Shown here: positions 1-9,489 of the stretch, in pieces | Layout: every line of letters starts with the position of its first letter | Position numbering within the stretch: position 1 is the first letter of the stretch | From: Desulfobulbus rhabdoformis | GTDB lineage: Bacteria > Desulfobacterota > Desulfobulbia > Desulfobulbales > Desulfobulbaceae | Assembly: GCF_016919065.1 (NCBI RefSeq) | Contig: NZ_JAFFQA010000020.1 | Coordinates: forward strand, 17,839-81,838 | Direction: 5' to 3' | Length of the DNA stretch: 64,000 bases | The notes under the pieces: model-generated | What the model was told of the DNA's origin: nothing | Seen by the model: only the letters and a program-made list of their open reading frames with translations | Databases searched by the model: none | Program-made: the position numbers and the translations under genes

Positions 1-201
1 GCTTTCAGCAAGTTTCTCAAATCCACGATGGAGATAGCCGACCTGGGGATTGCACTCCATGATGGTTTCACCATCGAGTTCCAGATCAACGCGAAGGACA
101 CCATGGGTTGCGGGATGCTGTGGCCCCATGCGTAAAGAATAGCGTTCGCTCTCCCCATCGACCACCGGCACTTCAATGGTTTTTGAAATAGTACCACTCA
201 T
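1..201 (-). CDS. nuoD: NADH-quinone oxidoreductase subunit D (N-terminal part)
   Basis: Only the first 67 codons are inside the window. The peptide contains [13 protein letters not shown], the conserved N-terminal block of the 49-kDa subunit of complex I, followed by LELDGE and the [14 protein letters not shown] segment that helps form the quinone site in this family. It is the last gene of the transcript seen here and its ATG (199-201) shares one base with the nuoC stop, so the two are translationally coupled. The rest of the gene and any downstream nuo genes are cut off by the window edge. Confidence 0.95.
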   Translation of the reverse strand, partial: MSGTISKTIEVPVVDGESERYSLRMGPQHPATHGVLRVDLELDGETIMECNPQVGYLHRGFEKLAES

Positions 202-782
202 CAATCATTCTCCCTGGGATCATACTGTCCGTGGGCATGCCCTTCGGGATCAAAGCCGTGCTTATCCAGTTCTTTGACCTTTTCAAGCAGCTCAATCATC
301 CCCTTCCACTCAACCTTTCCTTTGAGGGGATAACTTTTTTGCAACGGATGTCCTTCCCAGTCCTCGGGCATGAGGACGCGTCGCAAATCAGGGTGCCCTG
401 TAAAGGATATCCCCATGAGGTCATAGGTCTCCCGTTCAAGCCAGTCAGCGCCAGGCCACAGCTCAACCACAGAGTCAATCGCCGGGTCCGTATCGCCCGC
501 TTCAGCCCGAAGACGAATTTCATGACCAAGTACGATAGAATAGAGGTTATACACCACCTCAAATTTAGAGAGTCCGGGATCTTTACGGCGGGAATTATCC
601 ACACCGCAAAGAGAACGGAGATGATTCATCTGCAACGAGGCATCATCACGCAGGTAGCGCAGCATCTCCTTGACGCGACTGGACCGTACAATGATCGCGC
701 CCTGGCCCTGATTGACGTAGCCTTCAATAACTTCGTCGGGAAATTCGGCCTTGACTTGGTCGATTATCGCCACTGGCTCCAT
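201..782 (-). CDS. nuoC: NADH-quinone oxidoreductase subunit C (30 kDa)
   Basis: A 193-residue protein of the complex I 30-kDa subunit family, part of the hydrophilic arm that contacts NuoD and NuoB. The family signature is visible around residues 115-155: [38 protein letters not shown]. It is a stand-alone nuoC, not the nuoCD fusion of enterics. The start overlaps the end of nuoB by 19 bp and the stop overlaps the nuoD start by one base, so it is an internal gene of a tight operon. Confidence 0.95.
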   Translation of the reverse strand: MEPVAIIDQVKAEFPDEVIEGYVNQGQGAIIVRSSRVKEMLRYLRDDASLQMNHLRSLCGVDNSRRKDPGLSKFEVVYNLYSIVLGHEIRLRAEAGDTDPAIDSVVELWPGADWLERETYDLMGISFTGHPDLRRVLMPEDWEGHPLQKSYPLKGKVEWKGMIELLEKVKELDKHGFDPEGHAHGQYDPREND

Positions 783-1285
783 CGGAACTGCTCCTGTTTA
801 ATTTTTTCCTGGAGCTTGAGAAATCCCTCAAGCAGTGCTTCGGGACGCGGAGGGCATCCGGGGACATAGACATCAACCGGAATAATCTGATCAACCCCCT
901 GGGTAACGGCATAGGTATCAAAGACACCACCGGAGCAGGCACAACTGCCCATGGCCAATACGTATCGGGGCTCGGGCATCTGATCGTAAACACGCCGCAG
1001 AACAGGTGCCATTTTTTTGGTCAGGGTACCGGCAACAACCATACAGTCGGCCTGGCGAGGGCTTGCACGAAAAAGCACGCCAAATCGATCAAGGTCGTTG
1101 GTCGAGGCACCGGCATCCATCATCTCAATGGCACAGCAGGCCAAGCCAAAGGTTACCGGCCAGATCGAGCCGGAGCGCCCCCAGTTGACCAGCTTGTTCA
1201 ATGGGCCAAGCACAGCGTTGGCGCCGGGAATAAAGCGAACTCCCTCCTCCAGTTGCACCATGGTCTCGTCGTTCATTTCTCCCAT
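764..1285 (-). CDS. nuoB: NADH-quinone oxidoreductase subunit B
   Basis: A 173-residue complex I subunit that holds the terminal [4Fe-4S] cluster N2, which passes electrons to quinone. The expected cysteines are visible: the adjacent pair in [11 protein letters not shown] (about residues 50-51), the Cys of GSCACSGG (about 114-116) and the Cys of VPGCPPRPE (about 144). Length is normal for the family. It overlaps nuoA by 13 bp upstream and nuoC by 19 bp downstream. Confidence 0.96.
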   Translation of the reverse strand: MGEMNDETMVQLEEGVRFIPGANAVLGPLNKLVNWGRSGSIWPVTFGLACCAIEMMDAGASTNDLDRFGVLFRASPRQADCMVVAGTLTKKMAPVLRRVYDQMPEPRYVLAMGSCACSGGVFDTYAVTQGVDQIIPVDVYVPGCPPRPEALLEGFLKLQEKIKQEQFRWSQWR

Positions 1286-1644
1286 TGCAACACTCCTTTT
1301 TTCCAGGCGTAAACGTACCCCACCAGCAGAAGCGCAATGAACAAAAGCATTTCTACCAGAGCAAAGAGTCCTAACCGATCATAACTGACAGCCCAGGGGT
1401 AGAGGTAAATGGCCTCAACATCAAAGACCACGAAAAGAATGGCGATCAAATAAAACTTGACCGAAAAACGCATTCTTGGGGCCTCTGTGGGCTCATTACC
1501 CGATTCATAGGCAACCAGCTTTTCTTTGTACGGCCGACTTAGACGAAAAAAACGGCCGACAAGCAGGGTCAGCACACCAAACAATACGCCAAAGATCAAC
1601 AGCAGCAAGATGCCGAGATATTCCTTGGGCAGCGCTTCCATCAT
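1273..1644 (-). CDS. nuoA: NADH-quinone oxidoreductase subunit A
   Basis: A small membrane subunit of complex I with three hydrophobic helices. The conserved YESGNEP and [12 protein letters not shown] motifs of the NuoA/ND3 loop are present. The reading frame is open to a TTG at 1650, but an AGGAG about 7 nt before the ATG at 1642-1644 points to that ATG, giving 123 residues. Only about 10 bp separate it from the ferredoxin gene upstream, so complex I genes continue directly from the molybdopterin oxidoreductase genes. Confidence 0.94.
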   Translation of the reverse strand: MMEALPKEYLGILLLLIFGVLFGVLTLLVGRFFRLSRPYKEKLVAYESGNEPTEAPRMRFSVKFYLIAILFVVFDVEAIYLYPWAVSYDRLGLFALVEMLLFIALLLVGYVYAWKKGVLQWEK

Positions 1645-1654
1645 CAGCAAACTC

Positions 1655-2161
1655 CTATGAGCGTCGGTTTTCCATCAACTGCTCCGCATACGCCTGACGG
1701 GCAGTTTCTGTAGCCTCGGAGGGGGTAGTAAAATGGAGGCATTTGGTTACACATTTGGCAACACAGGCGGGTTCTAAGCCCTGGTCGATACGATCCATAC
1801 AGAGGTCGCACTTACCTACTTTACCGGTTTCCGCATTCCATTGGGGGACGGTCCAGGGACAGGCGGTGATACAGGCCTTACAGCCAACACAGGACTTTGC
1901 ATCCACATAGACGATGCCGTCTTTTTCACGACGACGCATGGCGCCGGTGGGACAGGCATCAATACACCAGGCCTTTTCACAATGAAAACAGGAGAGGTAC
2001 ACGAAATTGATTTTGGGGGTGGGCTCACTAGCAGACTCCACTTTGAGCATGCGGCAGTAAAACGCATCCGGGCCTGGATGATTTTTTGATTTACAATGTA
2101 CTTCGCATGCGCGACAGCCTATACAGTCGGCCACATCCTGAACAATAAGATATTTACTCAT
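1655..2161 (-). CDS. Four-cluster ferredoxin-type electron transfer subunit
   Basis: A 168-residue iron-sulfur protein of the DmsB/HycB/PsrB class. Four cysteine groups can be read: CIGCRACEVHC (13-23), CFHCEKAWCIDACP (about 58-71), CVGCKACITACP and CDLCMDR..CVAKC, enough for four [4Fe-4S] clusters. There is no signal peptide. It lies 17 bp after the molybdopterin oxidoreductase gene and 10 bp before nuoA. In this class the protein carries electrons between the Mo/W catalytic subunit and a membrane partner. No NrfD- or cytochrome-type membrane partner is present here, and the next genes are complex I subunits. Confidence 0.88.
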   Translation of the reverse strand: MSKYLIVQDVADCIGCRACEVHCKSKNHPGPDAFYCRMLKVESASEPTPKINFVYLSCFHCEKAWCIDACPTGAMRRREKDGIVYVDAKSCVGCKACITACPWTVPQWNAETGKVGKCDLCMDRIDQGLEPACVAKCVTKCLHFTTPSEATETARQAYAEQLMENRRS

Positions 2162-2178
2162 TTCAACTCTCCTTAGGG

Positions 2179-4263
2179 TTAAACGGGGGTAACGGTGACA
2201 AAACTTTCAGCAAGGTTCAGGCCTCCTCCGGCCTTGTCCCACTCCCTGAGTTTCCCCTTCATAAAGAGTTGATCAGCCAAGCCCTGTTTATAGGCCCGCT
2301 TTTTGGCTGGTACGCGAGTACCAAATCCGTGGAGCATGAAGACTGCCTCGGGGTGGATAAGGTCGGTCACTTTGGCAACAATGGTGCCCTGTTCATTGCC
2401 GTTGGTCACCATAACTCGTGCCCCATCCTTTATCCCCAATTTTTTTGCAGCCCGGGTGTTAATCCAAAGTTTATTTTCCCGTAACAAGTCGTTCAGCAGC
2501 GGATTATTCTGATGATGGCCGTGGGCTTGGTAGCCGTTACGTCCGAAAAGCAGACGAAAACTCCCTTCGGGTGGTGCTTCGGGAGCCTCGTAGGGAACTA
2601 ACGAGGGGACCCCCATGGCTTCCCACTTTTCGTTGATGATTTCAATCTTCCCTGAGTCGGTTCCGAATTTCAGGTTGTCCCGGTCATACCAGATCGCCTC
2701 GTCACAGAGCTTGACAAAGCCTTTCTCGTCAAAATCAGAAACGCTCAGGCCGGTGTCCTGAAGCTGGTAGGTCCAGATATCTTCAATAGAGTTAAAAGGA
2801 AAATATTCCCCTTTGCCCATGCGACGGGCGATTTCAAGATAAATTTCCCATCCTGCTTTGGTGTTATTCAATGGCGCGATGCACTGCTCACGTCGACCAA
2901 AACCAGGTTTCAAGCCTTTTTCAGTTCGAAGGATGGATGCACGCTCAAGAAAGGTGTTTTCCGGGAGAATGACATCTGCAAACCAGGCGGTATCACTGAA
3001 GTTGATGTCAACGGAAACGATCAGCTCAAGTTTGTTTAAGATGCGCATCTGCTCATCGGTGTCGGGAAGAGCGATAAAGGGGTCGTGGCGATGGACAAAG
3101 TAGGCTTTAAGCGGATAGGGTTCTCCTTTTTCTAAAGCCTCGTAAGCGGTTTGGAGCATTCCGGCACCAGCATCCCACTGGGGATAACGAGTCCCGCAGC
3201 CATCGGCGCGCTCCTCATCAACACCGGGAACCAGAGCTCCCAGGCTTTTTAAACCGGAACGTCCGGCGTCTTTCGGGGTTTTGGGGTAAAACAGGCCTCC
3301 TGGCTGCTCAATGGAGCCCATGAGTGCGTTGATAATATGAATCATGCGCGAGGCATAATAGGAGTCGCGATAGCGAGCCAGCATCCAGCCCGGATGAATA
3401 ATAACCTTGGGGCGATCCTGATTGAGTTCCCGGCAAAACTCCTCTATTTCCTCTGCGGAGATGCCGGTTTCTTCGGCTGTCCACTGGGGGGTGTATGGTT
3501 CGATAAAGGAACGGAACTCCTTCAGGCCATTAACGTACTTGTCGACAAAATCTTTGTCATAGTAACGTTTCTTGATAATAACATGGGCAATGCCCAGCAA
3601 CAGGGCATAATCGGAACCTGGCTTGTTTTGCCAATACCTGGTCGCTTTACCGGCGGTCACAGAAGCCCGGGGGTCAATATAGGTGACATGGCACCCATTC
3701 TTCACCGCTTTGAGAAAACTTTTGACCTCTTTGATTTTAAGTGCCTCGGTAATGTTACGCCCAAAAAGCACGATATGTTTGGCATTGGCATAATCGTAGG
3801 CAAATCCCTTTCGGCCCATGCCATAAACCGATTTGGAAGCATGGTGGACATTACGCCCGCAGGTGCAGTCATGATTGATATAGTTGGGTGAGCCCAGGGC
3901 TTTGACAAAGGCCTTACGCAGATCGGCAAAAGGGCCGCCGCGGTCGGAGAACATGATTGAACGGGCGCCATGCTCATTGATGACGGCACCGAGTTTATCT
4001 GTGATGTATGCAAAGGCTTCTTCCCAGCTCACCTCGCGCCACTTCCCTTCTCCACGTTCACCTTCGCGGATCAGAGGAGATTGAGGTCGTTGCTTATCAT
4101 CACGCTGTGCAAAGGCGGCAGCCCCTTTGGCACAGAGGCTGCGGCCCATTCCAGAGTCATTTGCATTGCCTTCGATCCATACAGGTTGCCCATCTTCCAC
4201 CTGCACGGTAACCGGACAACGAACGGCGCACATACCGCAGATACTATACTTAGTCTCACTCAT
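2179..4263 (-). CDS. Molybdopterin oxidoreductase catalytic subunit (PhsA/PsrA-like, cytoplasmic)
   Basis: A 694-residue member of the DMSO-reductase superfamily. The N-terminal [4Fe-4S] motif is CGMCAVRCP (Cys 9, 12, 16) with the fourth ligand in RSLCAKG (Cys 44). The likely Mo/W ligand lies in HDCTCGRN (Cys 133 or 135). Blocks typical of bis-MGD enzymes follow (YIDPRASVTAGKATRYWQ-type segment, the C-terminal dinucleotide-binding region with NGYQAHGHHQNNPLLN). No Tat signal is present, so it should work in the cytoplasm. Substrate cannot be read from sequence; polysulfide/thiosulfate reductase-like and formate-type roles both fit. It is first in a tight cluster with a ferredoxin subunit and nuoABCD. 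Confidence 0.85.
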   Translation of the reverse strand: MSETKYSICGMCAVRCPVTVQVEDGQPVWIEGNANDSGMGRSLCAKGAAAFAQRDDKQRPQSPLIREGERGEGKWREVSWEEAFAYITDKLGAVINEHGARSIMFSDRGGPFADLRKAFVKALGSPNYINHDCTCGRNVHHASKSVYGMGRKGFAYDYANAKHIVLFGRNITEALKIKEVKSFLKAVKNGCHVTYIDPRASVTAGKATRYWQNKPGSDYALLLGIAHVIIKKRYYDKDFVDKYVNGLKEFRSFIEPYTPQWTAEETGISAEEIEEFCRELNQDRPKVIIHPGWMLARYRDSYYASRMIHIINALMGSIEQPGGLFYPKTPKDAGRSGLKSLGALVPGVDEERADGCGTRYPQWDAGAGMLQTAYEALEKGEPYPLKAYFVHRHDPFIALPDTDEQMRILNKLELIVSVDINFSDTAWFADVILPENTFLERASILRTEKGLKPGFGRREQCIAPLNNTKAGWEIYLEIARRMGKGEYFPFNSIEDIWTYQLQDTGLSVSDFDEKGFVKLCDEAIWYDRDNLKFGTDSGKIEIINEKWEAMGVPSLVPYEAPEAPPEGSFRLLFGRNGYQAHGHHQNNPLLNDLLRENKLWINTRAAKKLGIKDGARVMVTNGNEQGTIVAKVTDLIHPEAVFMLHGFGTRVPAKKRAYKQGLADQLFMKGKLREWDKAGGGLNLAESFVTVTPV

Positions 4264-4863
4264 ATTTTCTCACCCACTCGTTTTAGCCCTCACCGACCCG
4301 TTCTGCATCGGCGCCATCATCAATAAAAATATCTGATACAACAACTCAGCGTGAATTTGCCACATTCTGTCTCGCGTTTGGAAAATGACCAAGCCTACAC
4401 AACTTGGGCGCGACGTAATTAGCTTGAACTGTTATTGAGTAATTAATCCTGCTAGTTATCAGAATTATCGTTCAACGACCACACGCCTATGTATCAATAA
4501 TTTTGATCATTTAAAATGAAATTTCAAAGAAATGCTTAAAAACACTGAGATTATCTACAAAAGATCCTTATAAATTAAAAATCTATTTTGCCGACGCTAA
4601 CGATCAATTTTCCTGATATATAATTTTGCACATTTTGCATTTCCGTAAATAAAAGAAGACAAAGCAAAAGCGACAGCATACATGTAAATGTCGGAAATTC
4701 AACATCCTGCTCACATTCTGATTCTTGCATTACCACCCTGAATTTTTAAAGCATGTCCCACGGTGAGCAAGAGTACTCTGTCCTTTATCCCCTCGCCTCT
4801 TAGTCATTCATGACCTCCATTGTTATGAAGCTTTAATTCTATTAGGACCCTCTAATATAAGTA

Positions 4864-4891
4864 TTGACTTTCTCGAAAAACCCGATACATT
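4864..4891 (+). promoter_or_regulatory. Candidate sigma70-type promoter of the feo operon
   Basis: TTGACT and TACATT are separated by 16 bp, about 50 bp upstream of the first feoA start. The match is good but not perfect, and it is a sequence-only assignment. Confidence 0.45.
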
Positions 4892-4898
4892 CGCTCGA

Positions 4899-4920
4899 GT
4901 GTTAGCCATGACTAAAACAC
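4899..4920. promoter_or_regulatory. Operator-like inverted repeat before feoA
   Basis: An interrupted inverted repeat centred on TTAG-N6-CTAA, flanked by GTG on the left and ACAC on the right. It sits immediately downstream of the candidate -10 box and so covers the expected transcription start. A metal-responsive repressor of the DtxR or Fur type would be the natural ligand for a feo operon, but the sequence is not a clear match to a classical Fur box. Confidence 0.35.
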
Positions 4921-4939
4921 AACAACCCATCTAACAATT

Positions 4940-5215
4940 ATGTGTGAAATACAAAGTCAAGAACCAGTTAGGCGGTGTCCCTTGGACTCTTTCCCCCTTT
5001 GCCTGGCGGATGAAGGAGAATCTGTACGCATCATCACAGCCCGGAGCGGCAAAAAACTGCATGAACGCCTTGGCAGTATGGGGTTGCAGATCAATGATAC
5101 CGTTACGGTGATAAAAAAGCAGCCAGGTGGCGGAATAATTATCGAAAAATCAGGCAGCCGTTACGCACTGGGGGGCGGCATGTCGTTCAAAATTTATGTT
5201 AGGAGATGTGATTGA
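4940..5215 (+). CDS. feoA: FeoA-domain protein, first copy
   Basis: A 91-residue SH3-like FeoA protein, an accessory of the ferrous iron transporter FeoB. The family core is visible as ERLGSMGLQINDTVTVIKKQPGGGIIIEKSGSRYALGGGMS. It has about 15 extra residues before the core. It is the first gene of the feo operon and is followed 1 bp later by a second feoA. Two tandem feoA genes before feoB is a common arrangement in anaerobes. Confidence 0.9.
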   Translation: MCEIQSQEPVRRCPLDSFPLCLADEGESVRIITARSGKKLHERLGSMGLQINDTVTVIKKQPGGGIIIEKSGSRYALGGGMSFKIYVRRCD

Positions 5216-5216
5216 A

Positions 5217-5456
5217 ATGGAGCAGACACTCGCAGATATAGCTGTTGGCCAAAAAGCCAAGATTATCGGCTTTGAAAAAGGAAGCCAACAATACAGACAA
5301 AAACTCTTAGCCATGGGGCTCATCAAAGGGACGGAATTCGAGGTTGCTCGTGTAGCGCCCTTGGGAGATCCTGTCGAAATCGTCGTTCGCGATTACAGCC
5401 TCAGCCTGCGCAAAGAAGAAGCCAAAGCCCTTGTTGTTGGGAGGGTGCAGAAATGA
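5217..5456 (+). CDS. feoA: FeoA-domain protein, second copy
   Basis: A 79-residue FeoA protein with the RQKLLAMGLIKGTEFEVARVAPLGDPVEIVVRDYSLSLRKEEA core. The frame is open from 5196, but the ATG at 5217 is preceded by AGGAG (5201-5205) and directly follows the stop of the first feoA, so it is the better start. The stop overlaps the feoB ATG by 4 bp (ATGA), indicating translational coupling. Confidence 0.92.
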   Translation: MEQTLADIAVGQKAKIIGFEKGSQQYRQKLLAMGLIKGTEFEVARVAPLGDPVEIVVRDYSLSLRKEEAKALVVGRVQK

Positions 5457-7812
5457 AGCGCATTACCCTAGGAGTGGTGGGCAATCCCAACTGCGGGAAA
5501 ACCACTCTTTTTAATAGTCTCACAGGCGCGAAACAACGGGTGGGGAACTGGCCCGGTGTGACAGTCGATCGAAAATCAGGCAGCTTTCGTCACGACAACA
5601 CCCAAGTCGAAGTCATTGATACCCCGGGCATCTATACGCTTTCAACCTCTTCACTTGATGAAAAGGTGACGCGCGATTTTCTGCTCACCTCCAAGGCCGA
5701 TGTTATCGTAAATATTGTCGACGCCTCAAATATTGAACGGAATCTCTACCTGACCAGTCAGCTCCTAGAAATGCATCTCCCCGTTGTCGTTGCGCTGAAC
5801 ATGATGGATATGGCCAAGGAAAAGCAGTTGGTCATCGATACCCAGGGACTGGCTAAACGGTTAGGGTGTCCGGTTATTCCCATGGTGGCCTCAAAAAACA
5901 TAGGGATAAAAGAGCTAAAAGCCGTTGCTGTTGAAAGTGCAATCACCCCCACCTGGATTTCCAGGCCACAGTGCTGTATCCGCCAACGGTCCAGGAGGCT
6001 ATAAGCGCACTTGCTCCAGAGTTTACAGAAAGCTGCGTTGTACACTCGATTGATCCGCACTGGTTTGCCCTTAAATTGCTTGAAGGTGATCAGACCCCAG
6101 TGGACAGGGTACAACTCTCAGAGTCCACCAGAGCAAAGGTGCATCAGCTCCAACAAACCATTGAAATCCAGGAAGATGAAGATATTGACATTGTCATCGC
6201 CTCGGCACGTTATGGGTTTGTGAGTTGGCTCACCAAAGATCTGATCATGAAGCGTGGGCGCATAACAAGCACGCTTTCCGATCGTATCGATGGACTCGTT
6301 CTCAGCCGCTTTTTCGGACTACCGATTTTCCTGCTCGCAATGTACCTGATGTTCATGTTCACCATTAATTTGGGTGGTGCATTTATTGATTTTTTCGATC
6401 AATTGGCAGGGACCATTTTTGTTGACGCCCTGGCAGAAATACTTGGAGCCGTACATGCACCTGAATGGTTGATTGCCGTTTTGGCGACAGGAATTGGAGG
6501 CGGCATCCAGACCATGGCAACATTTATTCCGCCAATTGGTTTTATGTTTCTCTTCCTCTCTTTTCTCGAAGATTCAGGCTATATGGCCCGAGCGGCCTTT
6601 GTCATGGACCGTTTCATGCGCTTTATCGGTCTGCCTGGGAAAGCTTTTGTCCCTATGCTGGTTGGATTTGGCTGTAACGTACCTGCAATCATGGCCACCC
6701 GAACCCTGGAAAATGATCGGGACCGAACCCTGACGATCATGATGAACCCCTTCATGTCCTGCGGGGCCCGGCTGCCCGTTTATGCACTCTTTGCTGCAGC
6801 CTTCTTCCCCAGCGGAGGCCAGAATCTCGTCTTTCTGCTCTACCTGATCGGTATAGGTTTTGCCGTGCTCACCGGGTTGATATTGAAACACACTCTCCTG
6901 AAAGGCGAGGCCACACCCTTTGTCATGGAGATGCCGCCCTACCACCTCCCGTCTTTTCGCTCTATCATTTTGCGGGCATACGATCGTTTGCAGAGCTTTC
7001 TCTTTAAAGCGGGCAAGGTACTGATACCCGTGATCATGGTCCTGGCGGTACTCAACTCTCTGGGCACCGATGGTAGTTTTGGCAACGAAGATACTGATAA
7101 ATCTGCCCTGGCCAGCTTGAGCCAGGTTATTACCCCTGTCCTTCATCCGCTAGGCGTGACAGATGAGAACTGGCCAGCAACAGTTGGTATTTTTACAGGC
7201 ATCTTTGCCAAAGAGGCGGTTGTCGGCACCCTGGACTCGCTTTACACCAAGCTCGACCGGCAACCCGTTGAGGGCGAAGTGGCCGAGGAAGAAGGTTTTC
7301 ATTTTTGGGAAGGTATTGGAGGAGCCTTTGCCACCATCCCCGAGAACCTGGCAGGGGTGCTTGACACCTTGACAGACCCTTTGGGAATTTCCATCGGCGA
7401 CCTGAGCGATACCAACACTGCTGCTGAAGAGCAGGATGTCAATATCAATACCTTTGGTTCAATGGTAACTCTCTTTGGCAGTCAGAGTGCCGCCTTTGCC
7501 TATCTGCTCTTTGTTTTATTGTATTTCCCCTGCAGCGCAGCCATTGCCGCTGTTTACCGTGAAACGAACATGGCATGGACAGTATTCGTGGGATTTTGGA
7601 CAACCTTCCTGGCCTATTTTGCCTCAACACTTTTTTATCAGGCTGTCAACTATGCCGCCGATCCGGGATACGCGATTTTGGTGATTGGCCTTGATTTGAG
7701 CGCCCTACTCAGTGTCATTGCTGTGCTCAGGGTGATAAGTAGCCGCAGGCAACGGCAGCAAGTTCAGTTTACCTCGCGGCCGTTGCCTGCCAACCTTGCA
7801 GCAAAGAAATAG
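5453..7812 (+). pseudogene. feoB: Ferrous iron transporter B, split by a frameshift
   Basis: FeoB moves Fe2+ across the inner membrane using a GTPase-linked permease. The first frame (5453-6004) holds the G domain: GNPNCGKTT (G1), DTPG (G3) and NMMD (G4). The second frame (GTG at 5971, to 7812) holds the rest of the helical domain and the permease, with GFGCNVPAIMATRTL and the second Gate motif after MNPFMSCGARLPVY. Reading the second frame upstream of its GTG gives HPHLDFQATV, which continues FeoB, so the parts belong to one gene. The break lies near a C5 run at 5946-5950 and needs a shift of one base. It could be a sequencing error, a true mutation or a phase-variable site. Combined length of roughly 780 residues is normal. 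Confidence 0.9.
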
Positions 7813-7820
7813 GAGAGGAT

Positions 7821-8042
7821 ATGGATCTTATTACATTAAAACAATATCTCCGTGCACGCAAAGTCACTCCTATTCAAGATGCGGCCCATCATTTCAGGGT
7901 CGACATCGATGCCATTCGCCCTCTGTTTGATGTCTGGCTGCATAAAGGAAAGATTCGAAAACGATTGGATACCGGAGGTGCATGCAAGGGGTGCTGCAAA
8001 TGTGATCCTGCTACGGTTGAAGTCTATGAGTGGGTAGATTGA
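7821..8042 (+). CDS. feoC: FeoC-like winged-helix protein
   Basis: A 73-residue protein whose first 55 residues look like the FeoC winged helix (LKQYLRARKVTPIQDAAHHFRVDIDAIRPLFDVWLHKGKIRKR). It ends with the cysteine cluster ACKGCCKCDP, matching the Fe-S loop of FeoC. It follows feoB by 8 bp with a GGAGAGG ribosome site. Its role is probably regulation or stability of FeoB. Confidence 0.85.
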   Translation: MDLITLKQYLRARKVTPIQDAAHHFRVDIDAIRPLFDVWLHKGKIRKRLDTGGACKGCCKCDPATVEVYEWVD

Positions 8043-8127
8043 GCAAAACACCTTGCTAGAAATTTTCCGTCAAGACAAAAGTGTACTACATTGTCGCAGA
8101 TTCGTCTTTTTTGTCAGGATGTCGGCA

Positions 8128-8156
8128 TTGCAAAAGTAAATTTTTCATATTATCTA
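8128..8156 (+). promoter_or_regulatory. Candidate promoter of the LbtU-like porin gene
   Basis: TTGCAA and TATCTA are spaced by 17 bp, 57 bp upstream of the porin start. The 170-bp gap after feoC suggests that the porin can be transcribed separately from the feo genes. Confidence 0.35.
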
Positions 8157-8212
8157 GGCGAGTTAACAGTGTTACAAATTCCCAATAAGTATTACAAAAG
8201 GAGAAAACAATC

Positions 8213-9427
8213 ATGAACAAACGGTTTAACAGAACTCTGGCTCTTGCAGCAGCATCTACCTGGCTGCTGGTCCAGAGTGGCCCTGCGCTTGCCGGAGGCC
8301 CATCCACCCAAAGCGAAATCGATGAGCTGAAAGCGCAGGTGCTGATGCTGATGGAACAAAATCAACAACTCAATGCACGGCTTTCGGAGATGGAGCTCAA
8401 TACTCCACACGCAACCACGACAAAAGCAGCCATTGAAGAAGAAGTTTCCCGACAGATGCAAGCCAAAAAACCTGGTCAATCCATCAATGATTATGTCAGC
8501 CTCAGCGGGTCAATTGAGGGAGATTACAAACTCTCACAGGGGCCGGATGGAGCCAATACCAGCGAATTTGTTCTAGACACGGTTGAGCTCATTTTAGAAG
8601 CGCAAATAACTGAGTGGGCCAGCGGGACCATTGTTATTGATTACGAAGGTGATGATGACGAGGAAGGTTTTTACCTGGATGAGGCGAATATAACCTTAGG
8701 GAAAACTGCTGATTTTCCCTTTTACCTCACTGCGGGTAAGCTGTACGTCCCCTTTGGCTATTTTGCCACCAATATGATCCAGGATCCGTTGACCCAACAA
8801 CTTGGTGAAATTAATCCCAAAGGTGCAATTCTTGGGTACGAGGCCAATGGACTGACCGCAACAGTGTTCAGCTACAATGGTATTGACGAGGGAGATGCGG
8901 ATAACGATACCATTAATGGATACGGAGCCTCACTCAGCTATGCAAACGAGCAAGAGAACATGGGATACAATGGTGGTATTGCCTATGTGAGCAATCTCGG
9001 GGATGCTGCGGAAATATCAGAATTTGTCGATGAAAACATTGCCAATGAGGCCCCGGCAATAGCACTCAACCTGGGTGCGCATTATGACGCATTCTCTGTT
9101 ATTGGCGAATATATTGCAGCTCTCGACAGTTTTAATGCGGGTGTACTTGGCACCAACGATACCCCGGAGCCGAAAGCGTTGAATGTCGAAGTGGCCTACA
9201 CCACTTCACTTATGGACAACGAAACCGTATTTGCGCTCGGATTCCAGACCACCTGGGAGGCGTATAACACAGAACTTCCGGAAAAACGATACATTGGTTC
9301 AGCTGCAATGAATGTATTTGAAGGAACAACCGTTGCCCTTGAATACTTTATTGACGAGTATTATCAGGCCCAGGGATCAGAAGACGATGGTTATGGTTTT
9401 ACCACCCGGTTGACCTATGAATTCTAA
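8213..9427 (+). CDS. LbtU-like siderophore porin / outer membrane beta-barrel
   Basis: A 404-residue secreted protein. A Sec signal peptide (residues 1-28, ending ALA-GG) is followed by a short coiled coil (SEIDELKAQVLMLMEQNQQLNARLSEME), then a barrel with alternating aromatic strands and a C-terminal phenylalanine (TRLTYEF). The overall design matches the LbtU family, named for legiobactin uptake in Legionella. Together with the feo genes next to it, a role in iron acquisition across the outer membrane is likely; the ligand is unknown. Confidence 0.75.
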   Translation: MNKRFNRTLALAAASTWLLVQSGPALAGGPSTQSEIDELKAQVLMLMEQNQQLNARLSEMELNTPHATTTKAAIEEEVSRQMQAKKPGQSINDYVSLSGSIEGDYKLSQGPDGANTSEFVLDTVELILEAQITEWASGTIVIDYEGDDDEEGFYLDEANITLGKTADFPFYLTAGKLYVPFGYFATNMIQDPLTQQLGEINPKGAILGYEANGLTATVFSYNGIDEGDADNDTINGYGASLSYANEQENMGYNGGIAYVSNLGDAAEISEFVDENIANEAPAIALNLGAHYDAFSVIGEYIAALDSFNAGVLGTNDTPEPKALNVEVAYTTSLMDNETVFALGFQTTWEAYNTELPEKRYIGSAAMNVFEGTTVALEYFIDEYYQAQGSEDDGYGFTTRLTYEF

Positions 9428-9489
9428 CTGATACAACAAATCCTGTATGTAATCGCTTTCTACAAAATCCGAGGAGCTCCAGGAAAAGA

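Larger units (their letters stand above)
4264..4939. other. Divergent intergenic region between molybdopterin operon and feo operon
   Basis: About 675 bp of AT-rich DNA without a credible gene. It must contain the divergent promoters of the minus-strand molybdopterin/nuo operon and the plus-strand feo operon. Apart from the feo promoter and operator-like repeat listed separately, nothing recognisable was seen. Confidence 0.6.

Noticed and set aside
231..869. Open frame of 212 codons on the plus strand opposite nuoC
   Set aside because: It is a shadow of nuoC and nuoB on the other strand; no family features and no ribosome site.
3337..3891. Open frame of 184 codons opposite the molybdopterin oxidoreductase
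   Set aside because: Antisense shadow of a clearly conserved gene.
5941..5960. Programmed -1 frameshift site in feoB
   Set aside because: The codons ACC CCC ACC do not form a standard slippery heptamer, and no stimulatory hairpin is obvious; FeoB is not known for this.
6574..7146. Open frame of 190 codons opposite feoB
   Set aside because: Antisense to the FeoB permease domain; no recognisable protein features.
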